This document shows positions 36,337-44,737 of a stretch of DNA of 64,000 bases, piece after piece. The notes beneath the pieces are model-generated. The model was not told the DNA's origin, ran no database searches, and saw only the letters and a program-made list of their open reading frames with translations. Both the position numbers and the translations under genes were made by a program. The first letter of the stretch is position 1, and the number at the start of each line of letters is the position of its first letter. The stretch is from Chitinophaga niabensis (GTDB lineage Bacteria; Bacteroidota; Bacteroidia; Chitinophagales; Chitinophagaceae): NCBI RefSeq assembly GCF_900129465.1, contig NZ_FSRA01000002.1:1054001-1118000 (forward strand), in the 5' to 3' direction.

Positions 36337-36768
36337 TTAACTGCTATGATCTGCTATAATTTTCCAATCACCATCGATCTTGCGGAGCACAAGGGTAAAA
36401 TGTCCGGAAAGATCACCTGCTGTTCTTGCCAGCATCCACTTCCCTACAACAAAATACACATCGCCGGCCAGTTTTTTAAATTCCAGCAGATCAAAGGAAA
36501 GCGTACCCATGGCGGCCTTATCAGGGTACCCCTTTTTATAGTTCTCCAAAGTGGCCTTCCAGCCATAGGTTGGGCCTTTTTTGCCGATGAAGATGAGCGA
36601 GTCCGACTTCCAGTAAGTTTCCATAAAACCATCCAGGTTTCCCTGGTTCCAGGCTTTGATCTGGGAGGCCATCAGCATACGGATCCGGCCTTCATCTGTA
36701 GACTGCGCCCATAGGGGATTTTGGCCGCAAAAAGCTATCAGGGCTATGATAATGACGAGCGAACGCAT
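36337..36768 (-). CDS. DUF4440/SnoaL-like NTF2-fold secreted protein
   Basis: A 143-residue protein with signal peptide MRSLVIIIALIAFCGQNPLWAQ and one NTF2-fold domain. Typical features are RIRMLMASQIKAWNQGNLDGFM, YWKSDSLIFIGKKGPTYGW and FTLVLRKIDGDWKIIADHSS, as in the DUF4440 group. Such proteins often bind small ligands or act as minor enzymes. It is the first gene of a two-gene minus-strand unit with the D-aminoacylase, sharing an intergenic promoter region of 90 bp with the divergent kdnA gene. Confidence 0.82.
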   Translation of the reverse strand: MRSLVIIIALIAFCGQNPLWAQSTDEGRIRMLMASQIKAWNQGNLDGFMETYWKSDSLIFIGKKGPTYGWKATLENYKKGYPDKAAMGTLSFDLLEFKKLAGDVYFVVGKWMLARTAGDLSGHFTLVLRKIDGDWKIIADHSS

Positions 36769-36826
36769 GGTAAATATTTAGCAAAAGATAAACAGTTTTT
36801 ATGATTTATGCATTCTTTGATTATAC

Positions 36827-36834
36827 TACCTTTG
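36827..36834 (+). promoter_or_regulatory. -7 promoter box of the kdnA-kdsB-kdnB operon
   Basis: TACCTTTG is an exact TAnnTTTG match 24 bp before the kdnA ATG. A clear -33 TTTG at the normal distance is not visible. Confidence 0.6.
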
Positions 36835-36858
36835 CACAACCACAAAAAAAATATCAAT

Positions 36859-38052
36859 ATGCCAGGATTTGAACTATTTGGCGCTGAAGAGAAAAAAGAA
36901 GTAAATGATGTACTGGAAACAGGCATCTATATGCGTTATGGTTTTGATGGTCCGCGTAAAGGGATCTGGAAAGCAAAAGAACTGGAACAGGCCCTCACCG
37001 AAAGATTTAATGTAAAGTATGCACAACTCACCTCCAGCGGAACCACTGCCCTCACTACTGCCATGGCAGCATTGGGAATTGGTGCAGGAGATGAAGTGAT
37101 CATGCCTACTTTCACATTTGTGGCCAGCTTTGAAGCGGTACTTTCTGTAGGCGCAACACCCATCCTCGTGGATGTGGACGATACCCTCACCCTTGCACCT
37201 GATGCAGTGAGAGCGGCCATTACGCCAAAAACAAAAGCAGTAATGCCGGTGCATATGTGCGGTTCCATGGCAGATATGGATGCATTGCTGGACATTTGTA
37301 GAGCACATAATCTCCTTTTGCTGGAAGACGCTTGCCAGTCTACCGGCGCAACGTATAAAGGTAAAGCCCTTGGCTCCATTGGCCATGCCGGCACCTTCTC
37401 TTTCGATTTCGTGAAAACGATCACCTGTGCAGAAGGTGGTGCCATCATTACTAACAGTGAAGATATCTATACAAAAGCAGATGCTTTTTCTGATCATGGG
37501 CACGACCATCTTGGTGGTGCAGATCGTGGCGCAGATGGTCATCCGCATTTCGGGTATAATTTCCGCATTTCCGAACTGCATGCAGCAGTAGGATTGGCAC
37601 AGATCCGCAAGCTGGATAAATTCCTGGCCATCCTGCGTAATAACAAGCAGATCCTGAAAGAAGCCCTCGGTGCTGTACCCGGCGTAACTTTCCGCCGTTT
37701 ACCAGACCCCGCGGGAGACAGTGCTACACACCTCTCTTTCTTCCTGCCTGATGCAGAAGCAGCAAAAGCCGCCACTGCCGCTATTAAAGCAGCCGGTCTT
37801 CCTGCTTTCTATTGGTTCGATAATAACTGGCACTACTTCCGTAAATGGAACCACTTCAAAGAAGGGGCTACCTTACATCCTTTTGCAGCGCAACTGGCAA
37901 AGGCCATGGAAGTATATAAAACAAAAGAATTCCCGGCATCAGATGCATTGATGAGCCGCTGTATCTCTTTCCCCATCAGCCTTGTATGGACAGATGAAGA
38001 AGTGCGCGACAGAGCAGAGAAACTGATAGCTGCCGTAAAAAGTGCTTTATAA
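36859..38052 (+). CDS. kdnA: DegT-family PLP aminotransferase, probable 8-amino-KDO synthase subunit KdnA
   Basis: A 397-residue DegT/DnrJ/EryC1-type sugar aminotransferase with the PLP lysine Lys186 in FVKTITCAEGG and the family helix SSGTTALTTAMAALGIGAGD. A metal-like His cluster (DHGHDHLGG) precedes FGYNFRISELHAAVGLAQI. It overlaps the KDO cytidylyltransferase gene (TAATG), and an iron-type alcohol dehydrogenase follows. That trio matches the Shewanella KdnA/KdsB/KdnB arrangement, in which KdnB oxidises C8 of KDO and KdnA transaminates it to 8-amino-3,8-dideoxy-manno-octulosonate. The longer frame starting at 36808 was rejected because it crosses the promoter. The alternative is another sugar aminotransferase for a surface glycan. 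Confidence 0.85.
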   Translation: MPGFELFGAEEKKEVNDVLETGIYMRYGFDGPRKGIWKAKELEQALTERFNVKYAQLTSSGTTALTTAMAALGIGAGDEVIMPTFTFVASFEAVLSVGATPILVDVDDTLTLAPDAVRAAITPKTKAVMPVHMCGSMADMDALLDICRAHNLLLLEDACQSTGATYKGKALGSIGHAGTFSFDFVKTITCAEGGAIITNSEDIYTKADAFSDHGHDHLGGADRGADGHPHFGYNFRISELHAAVGLAQIRKLDKFLAILRNNKQILKEALGAVPGVTFRRLPDPAGDSATHLSFFLPDAEAAKAATAAIKAAGLPAFYWFDNNWHYFRKWNHFKEGATLHPFAAQLAKAMEVYKTKEFPASDALMSRCISFPISLVWTDEEVRDRAEKLIAAVKSAL

Positions 38053-38789
38053 TGAAAACAATCGCATTGATCCCTGCCCGTTATGCTGCCAGCCGGTTCC
38101 CCGGCAAAATGATGGCAGTGCTGGCAGGTAAGACCGTGATCTGGCGTACATATGAATCTGCTTTGCAAACTGGTGTGTTTGATGAAGTGATGGTGGTAAC
38201 GGACAGCGATATCATTTATAACGAGATCGTGAGCCACGGCGGCAAAGCCATCATGAGCAAACGGGAACACGAAAGCGGTTCAGACCGTATCGCAGAAGCC
38301 GTTGAAAACATGTTGGATGTGGAGATTGTTGTGAATGTACAGGGCGATACCCCTTTCACCCAAAAAGGACCACTGGAAAAACTGCTCAAAGTATTTGAAG
38401 GTGAGGAAGGAAAGAAAGTACAGGTAGCCTCTTTGATGCAGGAGCTGAAAGACTGGAAAGATATTGAAGATCCCAACTTCGTGAAAGTAGCGGTAGACAG
38501 GAATTTCAACTCGCTGTTCTTTTCCCGCTCTGTGATCCCTTATCCAAGAGATAAGGCCGTGAACACTACTTACTACGAGCATATCGGCATTTATGCTTTC
38601 CGCCGCGAAGCCTTGCTGTTATTCACAAAAACACCCATGACCCCGCTGGAAGCAGCAGAGAAGGTAGAATGCCTTCGCTACCTGGAAATGGGCATCCCCC
38701 TGAAAATGGTCGTAACCGATTATATGGGAGTTGAAATTGATACGCCGGAAGACCTCGAAAGAGCTTCCAGGTATTTAGAAGAAAAATAA
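38052..38789 (+). CDS. kdsB: 3-deoxy-manno-octulosonate (or 8-amino-KDO) cytidylyltransferase
   Basis: A 245-residue KdsB-type enzyme that activates KDO, or its 8-amino form, with CTP before transfer to lipid A. Signature segments are IPARYAASRFPGK near the start, VVTDSDIIYN, SKREHESGSDRIAEA, VVNVQGDTPFTQ (metal-binding Asp) and DTPEDLERA at the end. The start codon overlaps the stop of the aminotransferase gene as TAATG, which indicates translational coupling. Because it lies between kdnA-like and kdnB-like genes, 8-amino-KDO is its likely physiological substrate, as in Shewanella; this needs testing. Confidence 0.93.
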   Translation: MKTIALIPARYAASRFPGKMMAVLAGKTVIWRTYESALQTGVFDEVMVVTDSDIIYNEIVSHGGKAIMSKREHESGSDRIAEAVENMLDVEIVVNVQGDTPFTQKGPLEKLLKVFEGEEGKKVQVASLMQELKDWKDIEDPNFVKVAVDRNFNSLFFSRSVIPYPRDKAVNTTYYEHIGIYAFRREALLLFTKTPMTPLEAAEKVECLRYLEMGIPLKMVVTDYMGVEIDTPEDLERASRYLEEK

Positions 38790-38795
38790 CGAATT

Positions 38796-39872
38796 ATGAA
38801 ATTCAGAAACTTTAAACTGGTAGGGTACGTCATCTTTGGACGTGGCGCATTTAATCAACTGGATGAGATCATCGCTCCTCACCGCAAAGGCGATGCGCCC
38901 ATGATCTTTTTTGTGGACCACTTTTTTGAAGGCAATCAACCCTGGCTTTCCCGTATTCCTTTACGTGGAAAAGACAAGGTGATATTTATAGATGTAACAC
39001 ACGAGCCTAAAACCGTATACGTAGACCGCCTGAGAGATGAGCTGACAGCTGAATTCGGAGAAGTGAGCGGTATTATAGGCATCGGCGGTGGTTCCACCAT
39101 GGACATGGCAAAAGCCGTATCCCTGATGATGACCAACCCCGGTTCTTCCGCAGATTACCAGGGCTGGGACCTCCTGAAAAAACCAGGTGTTTATAAAGTA
39201 GGTGTACCCACGCTTTCCGGTACAGGCGCAGAAGTGAGCAGGACCACTGTACTCACTGGCCCAACCAAAAAGCTGGGCATGAACTCAGACTTCACACCCT
39301 TTGACCAGATCTTACTGGACCCTGAATTAATAAAGAACGCTCCCGTGAACCAGCGTTTCTACACAGCCATGGATTGTTATATCCACTGTATAGAATCCCT
39401 GGAAGGTACGTACCTCAACGCTTTCAGCAAGTCCTACGGAGAAAAGGCCCTGGAACTTTGCCAGGAGATCTACCTGAAAAAAGACCGTTGGGATGATGAT
39501 GCAGACGAGAAATTAATGATGGCCTCTTATGCAGGTGGGATGAGCATTGCCTATTCCCAGGTGGGTGTAGCGCATGCGGTAAGTTATGGATTGAGTTACC
39601 TGCTGGGCACCAAACACGGCGTGGGCAACTGCATCGTGTTCGATAAACTGGAAGAGTTCTACCCTGCCGGGGTAAAGGAATTTAAGCAAATGGTGGATAA
39701 ACACCAGGTAGCTATTCCGCAGCACATCACCAAGGGGCTTACAGACGCTGATTTTGAAAAGATGATAGACGTATCCATGGGCCTGGTGCCCTTGTGGGAA
39801 AATGCCCTGGGTAAAGACTGGCAACAGCAAATGACCCGGGACAGGCTGCGTAAATTATATGAATTGCTTTAA
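38796..39872 (+). CDS. kdnB: Iron-containing alcohol dehydrogenase, probable KDO 8-dehydrogenase KdnB
   Basis: A 358-residue group III (iron/zinc) alcohol dehydrogenase. The dinucleotide-binding motif is GIGGGSTMDMAK (Gly97-Lys106). The expected metal ligands are visible as Asp193 and His197 (AMDCYIHCIES), His260 (VAHAVSYGL) and His274 (GTKHGVGNCIV). In the Kdo8N pathway KdnB oxidises the C8 hydroxyl of KDO with NAD before transamination. The gene starts 6 bp after kdsB, and a terminator closes the operon. On its own the fold could oxidise many alcohols; the KDO assignment rests on neighbours. Confidence 0.85.
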   Translation: MKFRNFKLVGYVIFGRGAFNQLDEIIAPHRKGDAPMIFFVDHFFEGNQPWLSRIPLRGKDKVIFIDVTHEPKTVYVDRLRDELTAEFGEVSGIIGIGGGSTMDMAKAVSLMMTNPGSSADYQGWDLLKKPGVYKVGVPTLSGTGAEVSRTTVLTGPTKKLGMNSDFTPFDQILLDPELIKNAPVNQRFYTAMDCYIHCIESLEGTYLNAFSKSYGEKALELCQEIYLKKDRWDDDADEKLMMASYAGGMSIAYSQVGVAHAVSYGLSYLLGTKHGVGNCIVFDKLEEFYPAGVKEFKQMVDKHQVAIPQHITKGLTDADFEKMIDVSMGLVPLWENALGKDWQQQMTRDRLRKLYELL

Positions 39873-39883
39873 TAAAAATAACC

Positions 39884-39913
39884 AGGGCCGGCGTATATAA
39901 CGTTGGCCCTTTT
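39884..39913 (+). terminator. Terminator of the kdnA-kdsB-kdnB operon
   Basis: AGGGCCGGCGT pairs with ACGTTGGCCCT through 11 positions including two G-U pairs, loop ATATA, followed by a short T run. Confidence 0.7.
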
Positions 39914-39924
39914 ACTTTTGCATT

Positions 39925-40422
39925 ATGGAAAACATCACCAAACTGGCAGAAGAATATGCGCTTGCGCTGATCAAGATCCAGGAACGTAGGAAGCACTGGC
40001 AACTGCAAACCAAACCATTCCTGCTCAAACATCTCAAAGAGATCACGGAGAAAACCAAGCTCACCTGGAAATCCGGGTCCAATGAAACGATGCAGAACCT
40101 TGAATCCATATTCATTGTATTTGATTCCGAGCCAAGCGGCATTGTGGAACAAACACAATTCAGCGTAGTGCAGAAAATGAAGATCGGCGGATTCCTTTCT
40201 TTCTCTCAAAACCGCAACGGGCAAGTGATCGTATGGATCAACTTCCCTTTCATAGAAGGGATGACGGTAGATGAGAAAGCAAAGAATGAAATATTAGAAA
40301 CGGTAGAGCCCGAAGAAATAACCGAAGAATCCGTGAATCGTTTCATGCATAAATTCCTGGATGAAATGATCCAGTGGGAAAACGATGCGAGAGACGAGAT
40401 AGGATTTGTGCGGCATAAATAG
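39925..40422 (+). CDS. Hypothetical cytoplasmic protein
   Basis: A 165-residue soluble protein without signal peptide or recognised family. The N-terminal third is helical and charged (EEYALALIKIQERRKHW, LLKHLKEITEKTKL), the centre has beta-like stretches (IFIVFDSEPSG, KIGGFLSFSQNRNGQVIVW), and the C-terminus is again acidic and helical (EEITEESVNRFMHKFLDEMI). The globin gene starts 6 bp downstream, so the pair is co-transcribed. A TACTTTTG sequence lies directly before the ATG but overlaps the preceding terminator's T run and has no -33 partner. Confidence 0.65.
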   Translation: MENITKLAEEYALALIKIQERRKHWQLQTKPFLLKHLKEITEKTKLTWKSGSNETMQNLESIFIVFDSEPSGIVEQTQFSVVQKMKIGGFLSFSQNRNGQVIVWINFPFIEGMTVDEKAKNEILETVEPEEITEESVNRFMHKFLDEMIQWENDARDEIGFVRHK

Positions 40423-40428
40423 TTTTTT

Positions 40429-40833
40429 ATGGAAGACATTAAAGACAGCAGAGACATTGAAGCGCTGGTAGATACTTTCTACGGAAAGATCCAGCAGGAC
40501 CCTTTACTGGCACCCATTTTTGCAGAGAAAATACCCGCGGATGCATGGACACCGCACTTGCAGACCATGTACCGGTTCTGGAACACACAGCTTTTAGGAG
40601 AAAAAGAATACCAGGGCAATCCCTTTGCCAAACACCGCAATTTGCCAATAGACGGCGCACACTTTACACAATGGGTAAAGTTGTTTCACGAAACGGTAGA
40701 TGAATTGTTCTATGGAGCGCTGGCTGCTACTGCCAAGGTAAAAGCAGAAGCCATCGGCAAGGTATTCCTGAGCAAGATCTTGTTTGAAAGAGGACTGTAC
40801 GGTCCGTCAATGGCGGCGGGAGCGGATCTTTAA
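40429..40833 (+). CDS. Group III truncated haemoglobin
   Basis: A 134-residue truncated globin of the group III (P) type. The pattern LVDTFYGKIQQDPLLAPIF in helices A-B, MYRFWNTQLLG in C-D, NPFAKHRNLPI in E and AHFTQWVKLFHETVDELF in F-G is characteristic. His78 is the likely proximal haem ligand. Such proteins bind O2, NO or sulfide and often protect against nitrosative stress. It is the second gene of a two-gene operon with the hypothetical protein upstream. Its 3' end overlaps that of the convergent MFS gene by 27 bp. Confidence 0.92.
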   Translation: MEDIKDSRDIEALVDTFYGKIQQDPLLAPIFAEKIPADAWTPHLQTMYRFWNTQLLGEKEYQGNPFAKHRNLPIDGAHFTQWVKLFHETVDELFYGALAATAKVKAEAIGKVFLSKILFERGLYGPSMAAGADL

Positions 40834-42018
40834 AGACCTGCGCATGAACCGCATGTATTTGTTCCGGTAAACGAACATCAGGTAGATCGTGGCCAGGATG
40901 GTAACAATGGCCATGATATAAAACACTTTTGCGAAATTTTCCGAATGGTTATTATACCATTGTGCAGAAAAGAAAGCCCCCAATCCTATACCTGCTTCCA
41001 AAGCGATATACATACTTCCCAATGCACGCCCCCTGTGTTCCGGTAAACCAAGGTCAATGGTCCAGGCAGTTACCGCGGGAGAGTTGATCCCTAAAGCTAC
41101 GCCATACACCAAAGCCCCTGCCAGCAGGCCAAAGGGAGAAGTGGCAAAACCGATCATCAGCATAGAGATGGCCATTAAAGTAGCTGATATTTTCAGCATG
41201 GGCACACGGCCATACCTGTCAGAAGCCTTTCCGGCAATTAAACGGATGCCGATAGAACTCGCCGTGAAGAAAGTGAAGAACAATCCTTTATTCGCTAAAC
41301 CCAGGTGCGCACTGAAGTCAGGAATAATGGTAAGCAAAGCACCGTAACTGAAATACGTGAGGAAGGTGATCACCATGGGCGCCAGCACCAGGGGTTCAAT
41401 GATCTCCCCTTTGGATACTTTCAATAAAGCCGGGCGGAAGCGCTGTTTATTATGCAGGGTTTCCTTCATGCCAATGAGGATCACTACAGAAAGTAATGCG
41501 AACACGGCAGAAAGCTGGAACATGGTCATAATACCCCAGGCATTAGCAACAGAACCTCCGATGGAAGGGCCCAGCGAAAGCCCGATGGTACTGAATAAAC
41601 CTACAACCCCCATTGCTTCCCCTCTCCTGGTAAAGGGAACCATGTCTGCTACATATGCAGAAGTGCCTGTGGGTTTAAATCCGGTAGAGAAACCATGAAA
41701 GAAACGCAGCAGCAGGAATGCCGCAACAGAACTTACCAGCGGATACAACAAACTACAGATCACACACACCACGGAACCAAATACCATTACAGGGATACGG
41801 CCGATGGTATCCGTGAGCTTTCCGGAAAAGGGACGGCTCAAACCTGCCATGAGGGTAAAAAGACCAATAATATATCCTTTGTAATCTGCGCCACCGAGGC
41901 TGGTGAGGTAAGCGGGTAATTCGGGGATCATCATGTTAAAGCTGGCCGAGAATAACAGGTTGCTCATGCAAAGCAACCAGAACTGCACGGTATAAATCTT
42001 CCCGGACGACTGATCCAT
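40807..42018 (-). CDS. MFS transporter
   Basis: A 403-residue transporter with twelve predicted helices, close to multidrug or sugar efflux MFS proteins. The loop after helix 2 carries GLSRPFSGKLTDTIGRIPVM, a good MFS motif A, and a second copy in the C-terminal half reads GKASDRYGRVPML. Helix 4-5 shows VGLFSTIGLSLGPSIGG (motif C-like, antiporter group). The ATG at 42018 was chosen over an in-frame GTG because an exact -7 box lies 4 bp upstream. Substrate unknown. Confidence 0.87.
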   Translation of the reverse strand: MDQSSGKIYTVQFWLLCMSNLLFSASFNMMIPELPAYLTSLGGADYKGYIIGLFTLMAGLSRPFSGKLTDTIGRIPVMVFGSVVCVICSLLYPLVSSVAAFLLLRFFHGFSTGFKPTGTSAYVADMVPFTRRGEAMGVVGLFSTIGLSLGPSIGGSVANAWGIMTMFQLSAVFALLSVVILIGMKETLHNKQRFRPALLKVSKGEIIEPLVLAPMVITFLTYFSYGALLTIIPDFSAHLGLANKGLFFTFFTASSIGIRLIAGKASDRYGRVPMLKISATLMAISMLMIGFATSPFGLLAGALVYGVALGINSPAVTAWTIDLGLPEHRGRALGSMYIALEAGIGLGAFFSAQWYNNHSENFAKVFYIMAIVTILATIYLMFVYRNKYMRFMRRSLKIRSRRH

Positions 42019-42022
42019 GCAG

Positions 42023-42030
42023 CAAAGGTA
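42023..42030 (-). promoter_or_regulatory. -7 promoter box for the MFS gene, predicting a leaderless transcript
   Basis: TACCTTTG on the minus strand ends 4 nt before the ATG, so the mRNA should begin at or beside the start codon. Confidence 0.5.
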
Positions 42031-42187
42031 GGATGCTGCCACAAAATAAACCCATGTAAAACGGATTATTTTATGACCGGTTTCCCGGTTATTTTGCCGG
42101 CGGCCATAATTCCCCGCATTCTTATCTTACCATGATGTATTTTTAGCATATTATAATATAACCAACCACCATTAAAATTTAGTTTGT

Positions 42188-43561
42188 ATGAAGCGCACCA
42201 CTCGCTGCCTCCTGTTGGCAGCCGTTATGATCCCCTTATTGTCATGGAAGCCCTTTACCGCACCACTTACCATTGTTCAGGGTAAAGTGGACAATGCAAA
42301 AGCTACCACCATTTTGTTGTATGATGTGGCCGAAGGCCGCAAAAAAGAGTATGCCAGTACCCGCCTTAATGGAGAACATGCATTTGCCCTGGCCGTACCG
42401 GAATTGAAAGAGGGATTCTATTATGTAACGGATAACTTTAAACGAAGTTATCACCGCATTTACCTGAAACCCGGCGATCAGCTGCAACTCAAAGTCACTG
42501 ACACCACTTTGCAGCAACAGGGCGGTTCCCCGGAAAGCAGGCTGGTGAGGGAATGGGAAACCCTCTCCCGTGAGATCAAAGCACCCGCCTTTGAATTCAT
42601 GCGCAGGCCTGATGAAACCTACGAAACGTTTTTCCCAACATTCAATGCGTTCCTGCCCAAAGCAGCTGCTTACAAGAAAAAGCTGGTTACGCCCAACAAG
42701 GCGTTCAATTCATTGATGCAGCTGATTGTGGATACGGACGTAGAGTACACTGCCCTCCAGTTTATTTTTACACCCCGCTCCAAACATCCTGACGCCGCTG
42801 AGTATCCTGCCTATTACAGCAGCATCATGCAGAACAACAAATACTGCGATGGCCGTTTATTACAATGGGGAGAAACAGAACACCTGCTCAGCATGTATTC
42901 CACCTTTTGCCTGACCCGCCGGAAACCCTCCGTAAAAGGCCCGGAGCTCTTACAATGGAGCGTATCCCAATTCTGTAACGATACCCTGAAAGGAGTGTAT
43001 ATCACTAACAACCTGGGCCGCTACAAATCTTTCAGTAATCTCCGTGATGCCATTGCCCCGGTAGAAAAGTACCTCGTTACCGCAGAGCAGCAACGCAGCT
43101 ACATGGAAACAGAAAAAGCATTACGCACTTTTGCAGAAGGAGAAGCAGGATTCAATTTCAGTTATCCCGATGTTGCCGGTAAACAGGTGGCGTTTAATGA
43201 CCTGAAAGGAAAAGTAGTAGTGGTGGATGTTTGGGCCACCTGGTGCGGACCCTGTAAAGCAGAGATCCCACACATGAAGAAGCTGGAAGAAGAAATGCAT
43301 GGAAAGGATGTGCTGTTCCTGGGAGTGTCTGTAGATGAAGCGAAAGACAAAGAGAAGTGGCAGGAGTTTGTGAAGAAGGAATCTCTCGGCGGCACACAGA
43401 TCTTTGCCAGCGGCTGGAGCGATATCGCAAAGTTCTACAGCATCAACGGAATACCCCGTTTTATGGTGTTCGATAAACAGGGGAAGATCGTAAATGTAGA
43501 TGCACCAAGGCCATCACAGCCTGAATTGAAAGCTTTGATAGAGAAAACACTGGCGAAATAA
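42188..43561 (+). CDS. TlpA-type thioredoxin-fold protein
   Basis: A 457-residue secreted protein with an N-terminal signal peptide, a central region that includes a DUF4369-like beta domain (IVQGKVDNAKATTILLYDV) and a C-terminal TlpA/ResA-type thioredoxin fold. The redox pair is in WATWCGPCKAEIPHM (cysteines near 352 and 355), and the cis-proline loop follows at NGIPRFMVFDKQG. These proteins reduce or isomerise disulfides on the periplasmic side and are abundant in Bacteroidota. The gene stands alone, upstream of the convergent thiamin operon. Confidence 0.88.
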   Translation: MKRTTRCLLLAAVMIPLLSWKPFTAPLTIVQGKVDNAKATTILLYDVAEGRKKEYASTRLNGEHAFALAVPELKEGFYYVTDNFKRSYHRIYLKPGDQLQLKVTDTTLQQQGGSPESRLVREWETLSREIKAPAFEFMRRPDETYETFFPTFNAFLPKAAAYKKKLVTPNKAFNSLMQLIVDTDVEYTALQFIFTPRSKHPDAAEYPAYYSSIMQNNKYCDGRLLQWGETEHLLSMYSTFCLTRRKPSVKGPELLQWSVSQFCNDTLKGVYITNNLGRYKSFSNLRDAIAPVEKYLVTAEQQRSYMETEKALRTFAEGEAGFNFSYPDVAGKQVAFNDLKGKVVVVDVWATWCGPCKAEIPHMKKLEEEMHGKDVLFLGVSVDEAKDKEKWQEFVKKESLGGTQIFASGWSDIAKFYSINGIPRFMVFDKQGKIVNVDAPRPSQPELKALIEKTLAK

Positions 43562-43580
43562 TTATTTTTCGGGGGCTGGC

Positions 43581-44699
43581 TTAAACGGTTAGCCCCTGAA
43601 AAATATCCCAATCCTTCCAAACCGGTTCATAGCCTTGCCTGCGGATCATTGTAGCAATCTCTTCCGGAGATCTTTCATCGCTGATCTCAAACTGTTCCAA
43701 AGACTCCGTATCCACCGCATAACCTCCGGGATTTGTTTTAGACCCTGCACTCATGGTAGTAATACCCAACTGCACAAGATGATCACGGAACTTTTCTGAT
43801 TCCCGCGTAGAAAGGCTCAGATCAATATCTTCATTAAAAAGCCGGTAAGCGCAGATCAGCTGTACCAGTTCCCTATCCTTCATTTCTACTTTAGGCGTAA
43901 GCCCTCCCGAGAATGGCCGTAACCTTGGAAAGGAGATACTGTATTTTGTTTGCCAGTAAGTACGTTGCAGGTAATCCAGGTGTAAGGCCGTGAAAAAACT
44001 ATCCGTGCGCCAGTCTTCCAATCCAATCAACACGCCCAGCCCGATCTTATGGATTCCCGCAGCGCCCAGCCTGTCCGGCGTTTCCAGCCGGTAAGAGAAC
44101 TTTGATTTTTTTCCTTTGGGATGATGTTTGCGGTAATCCTCTTCATGATAGGTTTCCTGGTAAACAAGGACCGTATGTAAACCTAAGGGGATTAATGCGG
44201 CGTAATCTTTAGTATCCATCGGTTGTACTTCCATGGAGATCTGCGCAAAATGTTGCCGGATCAGCGGGAATACTTTTTTGAAGTAATCCATGCCCACCGT
44301 TTGGCTGGCTTCACCCGTTACGAGCAACACATGCTCATAGCCCATTTGCCGGATGGCCACTATTTCTTCCATGATCTCTGTGCCGCTGAGGGTTTTACGG
44401 CGGATGGGATTATCATAGCTGAACCCGCAGTAAGTACAGATGTTCTGGCATTCGTTGGAAAGATAGAGCGGAACATACAACTGAATGGTTTTGCCGAAAC
44501 GTTGCTGTGTAAGTTGCTGACTGATCAGCGCCATTTGTTCCAGGTAAGGAATGGCAGCAGGGGAGATGAGGGCCATAAAATCATCCAGGCTGCGATGTTT
44601 GGAAGCTAAAGCCACTTCCACATCCCGCGCAGATTTTGCGTAGATGCTGGCTTTAACATCGTTCCAGTTATATTGACGGAAAATATTTTCGAAAGACAT
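43581..44699 (-). CDS. thiH: 2-iminoacetate synthase (ThiH)
   Basis: A radical-SAM enzyme of 372 residues that cleaves tyrosine to give dehydroglycine for thiazole synthesis. The cluster motif CxxxCxxC is in SNECQNICTYCGFSYDN. Other ThiH features are LLVTGEASQTVGMDYF, YHPKGKK-like basic loops and GLGVLIGLEDWRTDSFF. It is the last gene of the thiamin operon, 38 bp after thiG. Use of ThiH rather than the oxygen-dependent ThiO fits thiamin synthesis without oxygen. The two genes converge with the thioredoxin gene, separated by 19 bp. Confidence 0.94.
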   Translation of the reverse strand: MSFENIFRQYNWNDVKASIYAKSARDVEVALASKHRSLDDFMALISPAAIPYLEQMALISQQLTQQRFGKTIQLYVPLYLSNECQNICTYCGFSYDNPIRRKTLSGTEIMEEIVAIRQMGYEHVLLVTGEASQTVGMDYFKKVFPLIRQHFAQISMEVQPMDTKDYAALIPLGLHTVLVYQETYHEEDYRKHHPKGKKSKFSYRLETPDRLGAAGIHKIGLGVLIGLEDWRTDSFFTALHLDYLQRTYWQTKYSISFPRLRPFSGGLTPKVEMKDRELVQLICAYRLFNEDIDLSLSTRESEKFRDHLVQLGITTMSAGSKTNPGGYAVDTESLEQFEISDERSPEEIATMIRRQGYEPVWKDWDIFQGLTV

Positions 44700-44737
44700 A
44701 AACGTAGTTTTTACTCAACAGAAAATTCCCCCCTTGT

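Noticed and set aside
39913..39920. Leaderless promoter TACTTTTG for the hypothetical gene at 39925
   Set aside because: The T run belongs to the preceding operon's terminator and no -33 element lies at the right distance, so it was not counted as a promoter.
43565..43603. Terminator between the thioredoxin gene and thiH
   Set aside because: A 13-bp stem with one mismatch exists, but one arm lies in the thiH coding end and there is no T run on either strand.
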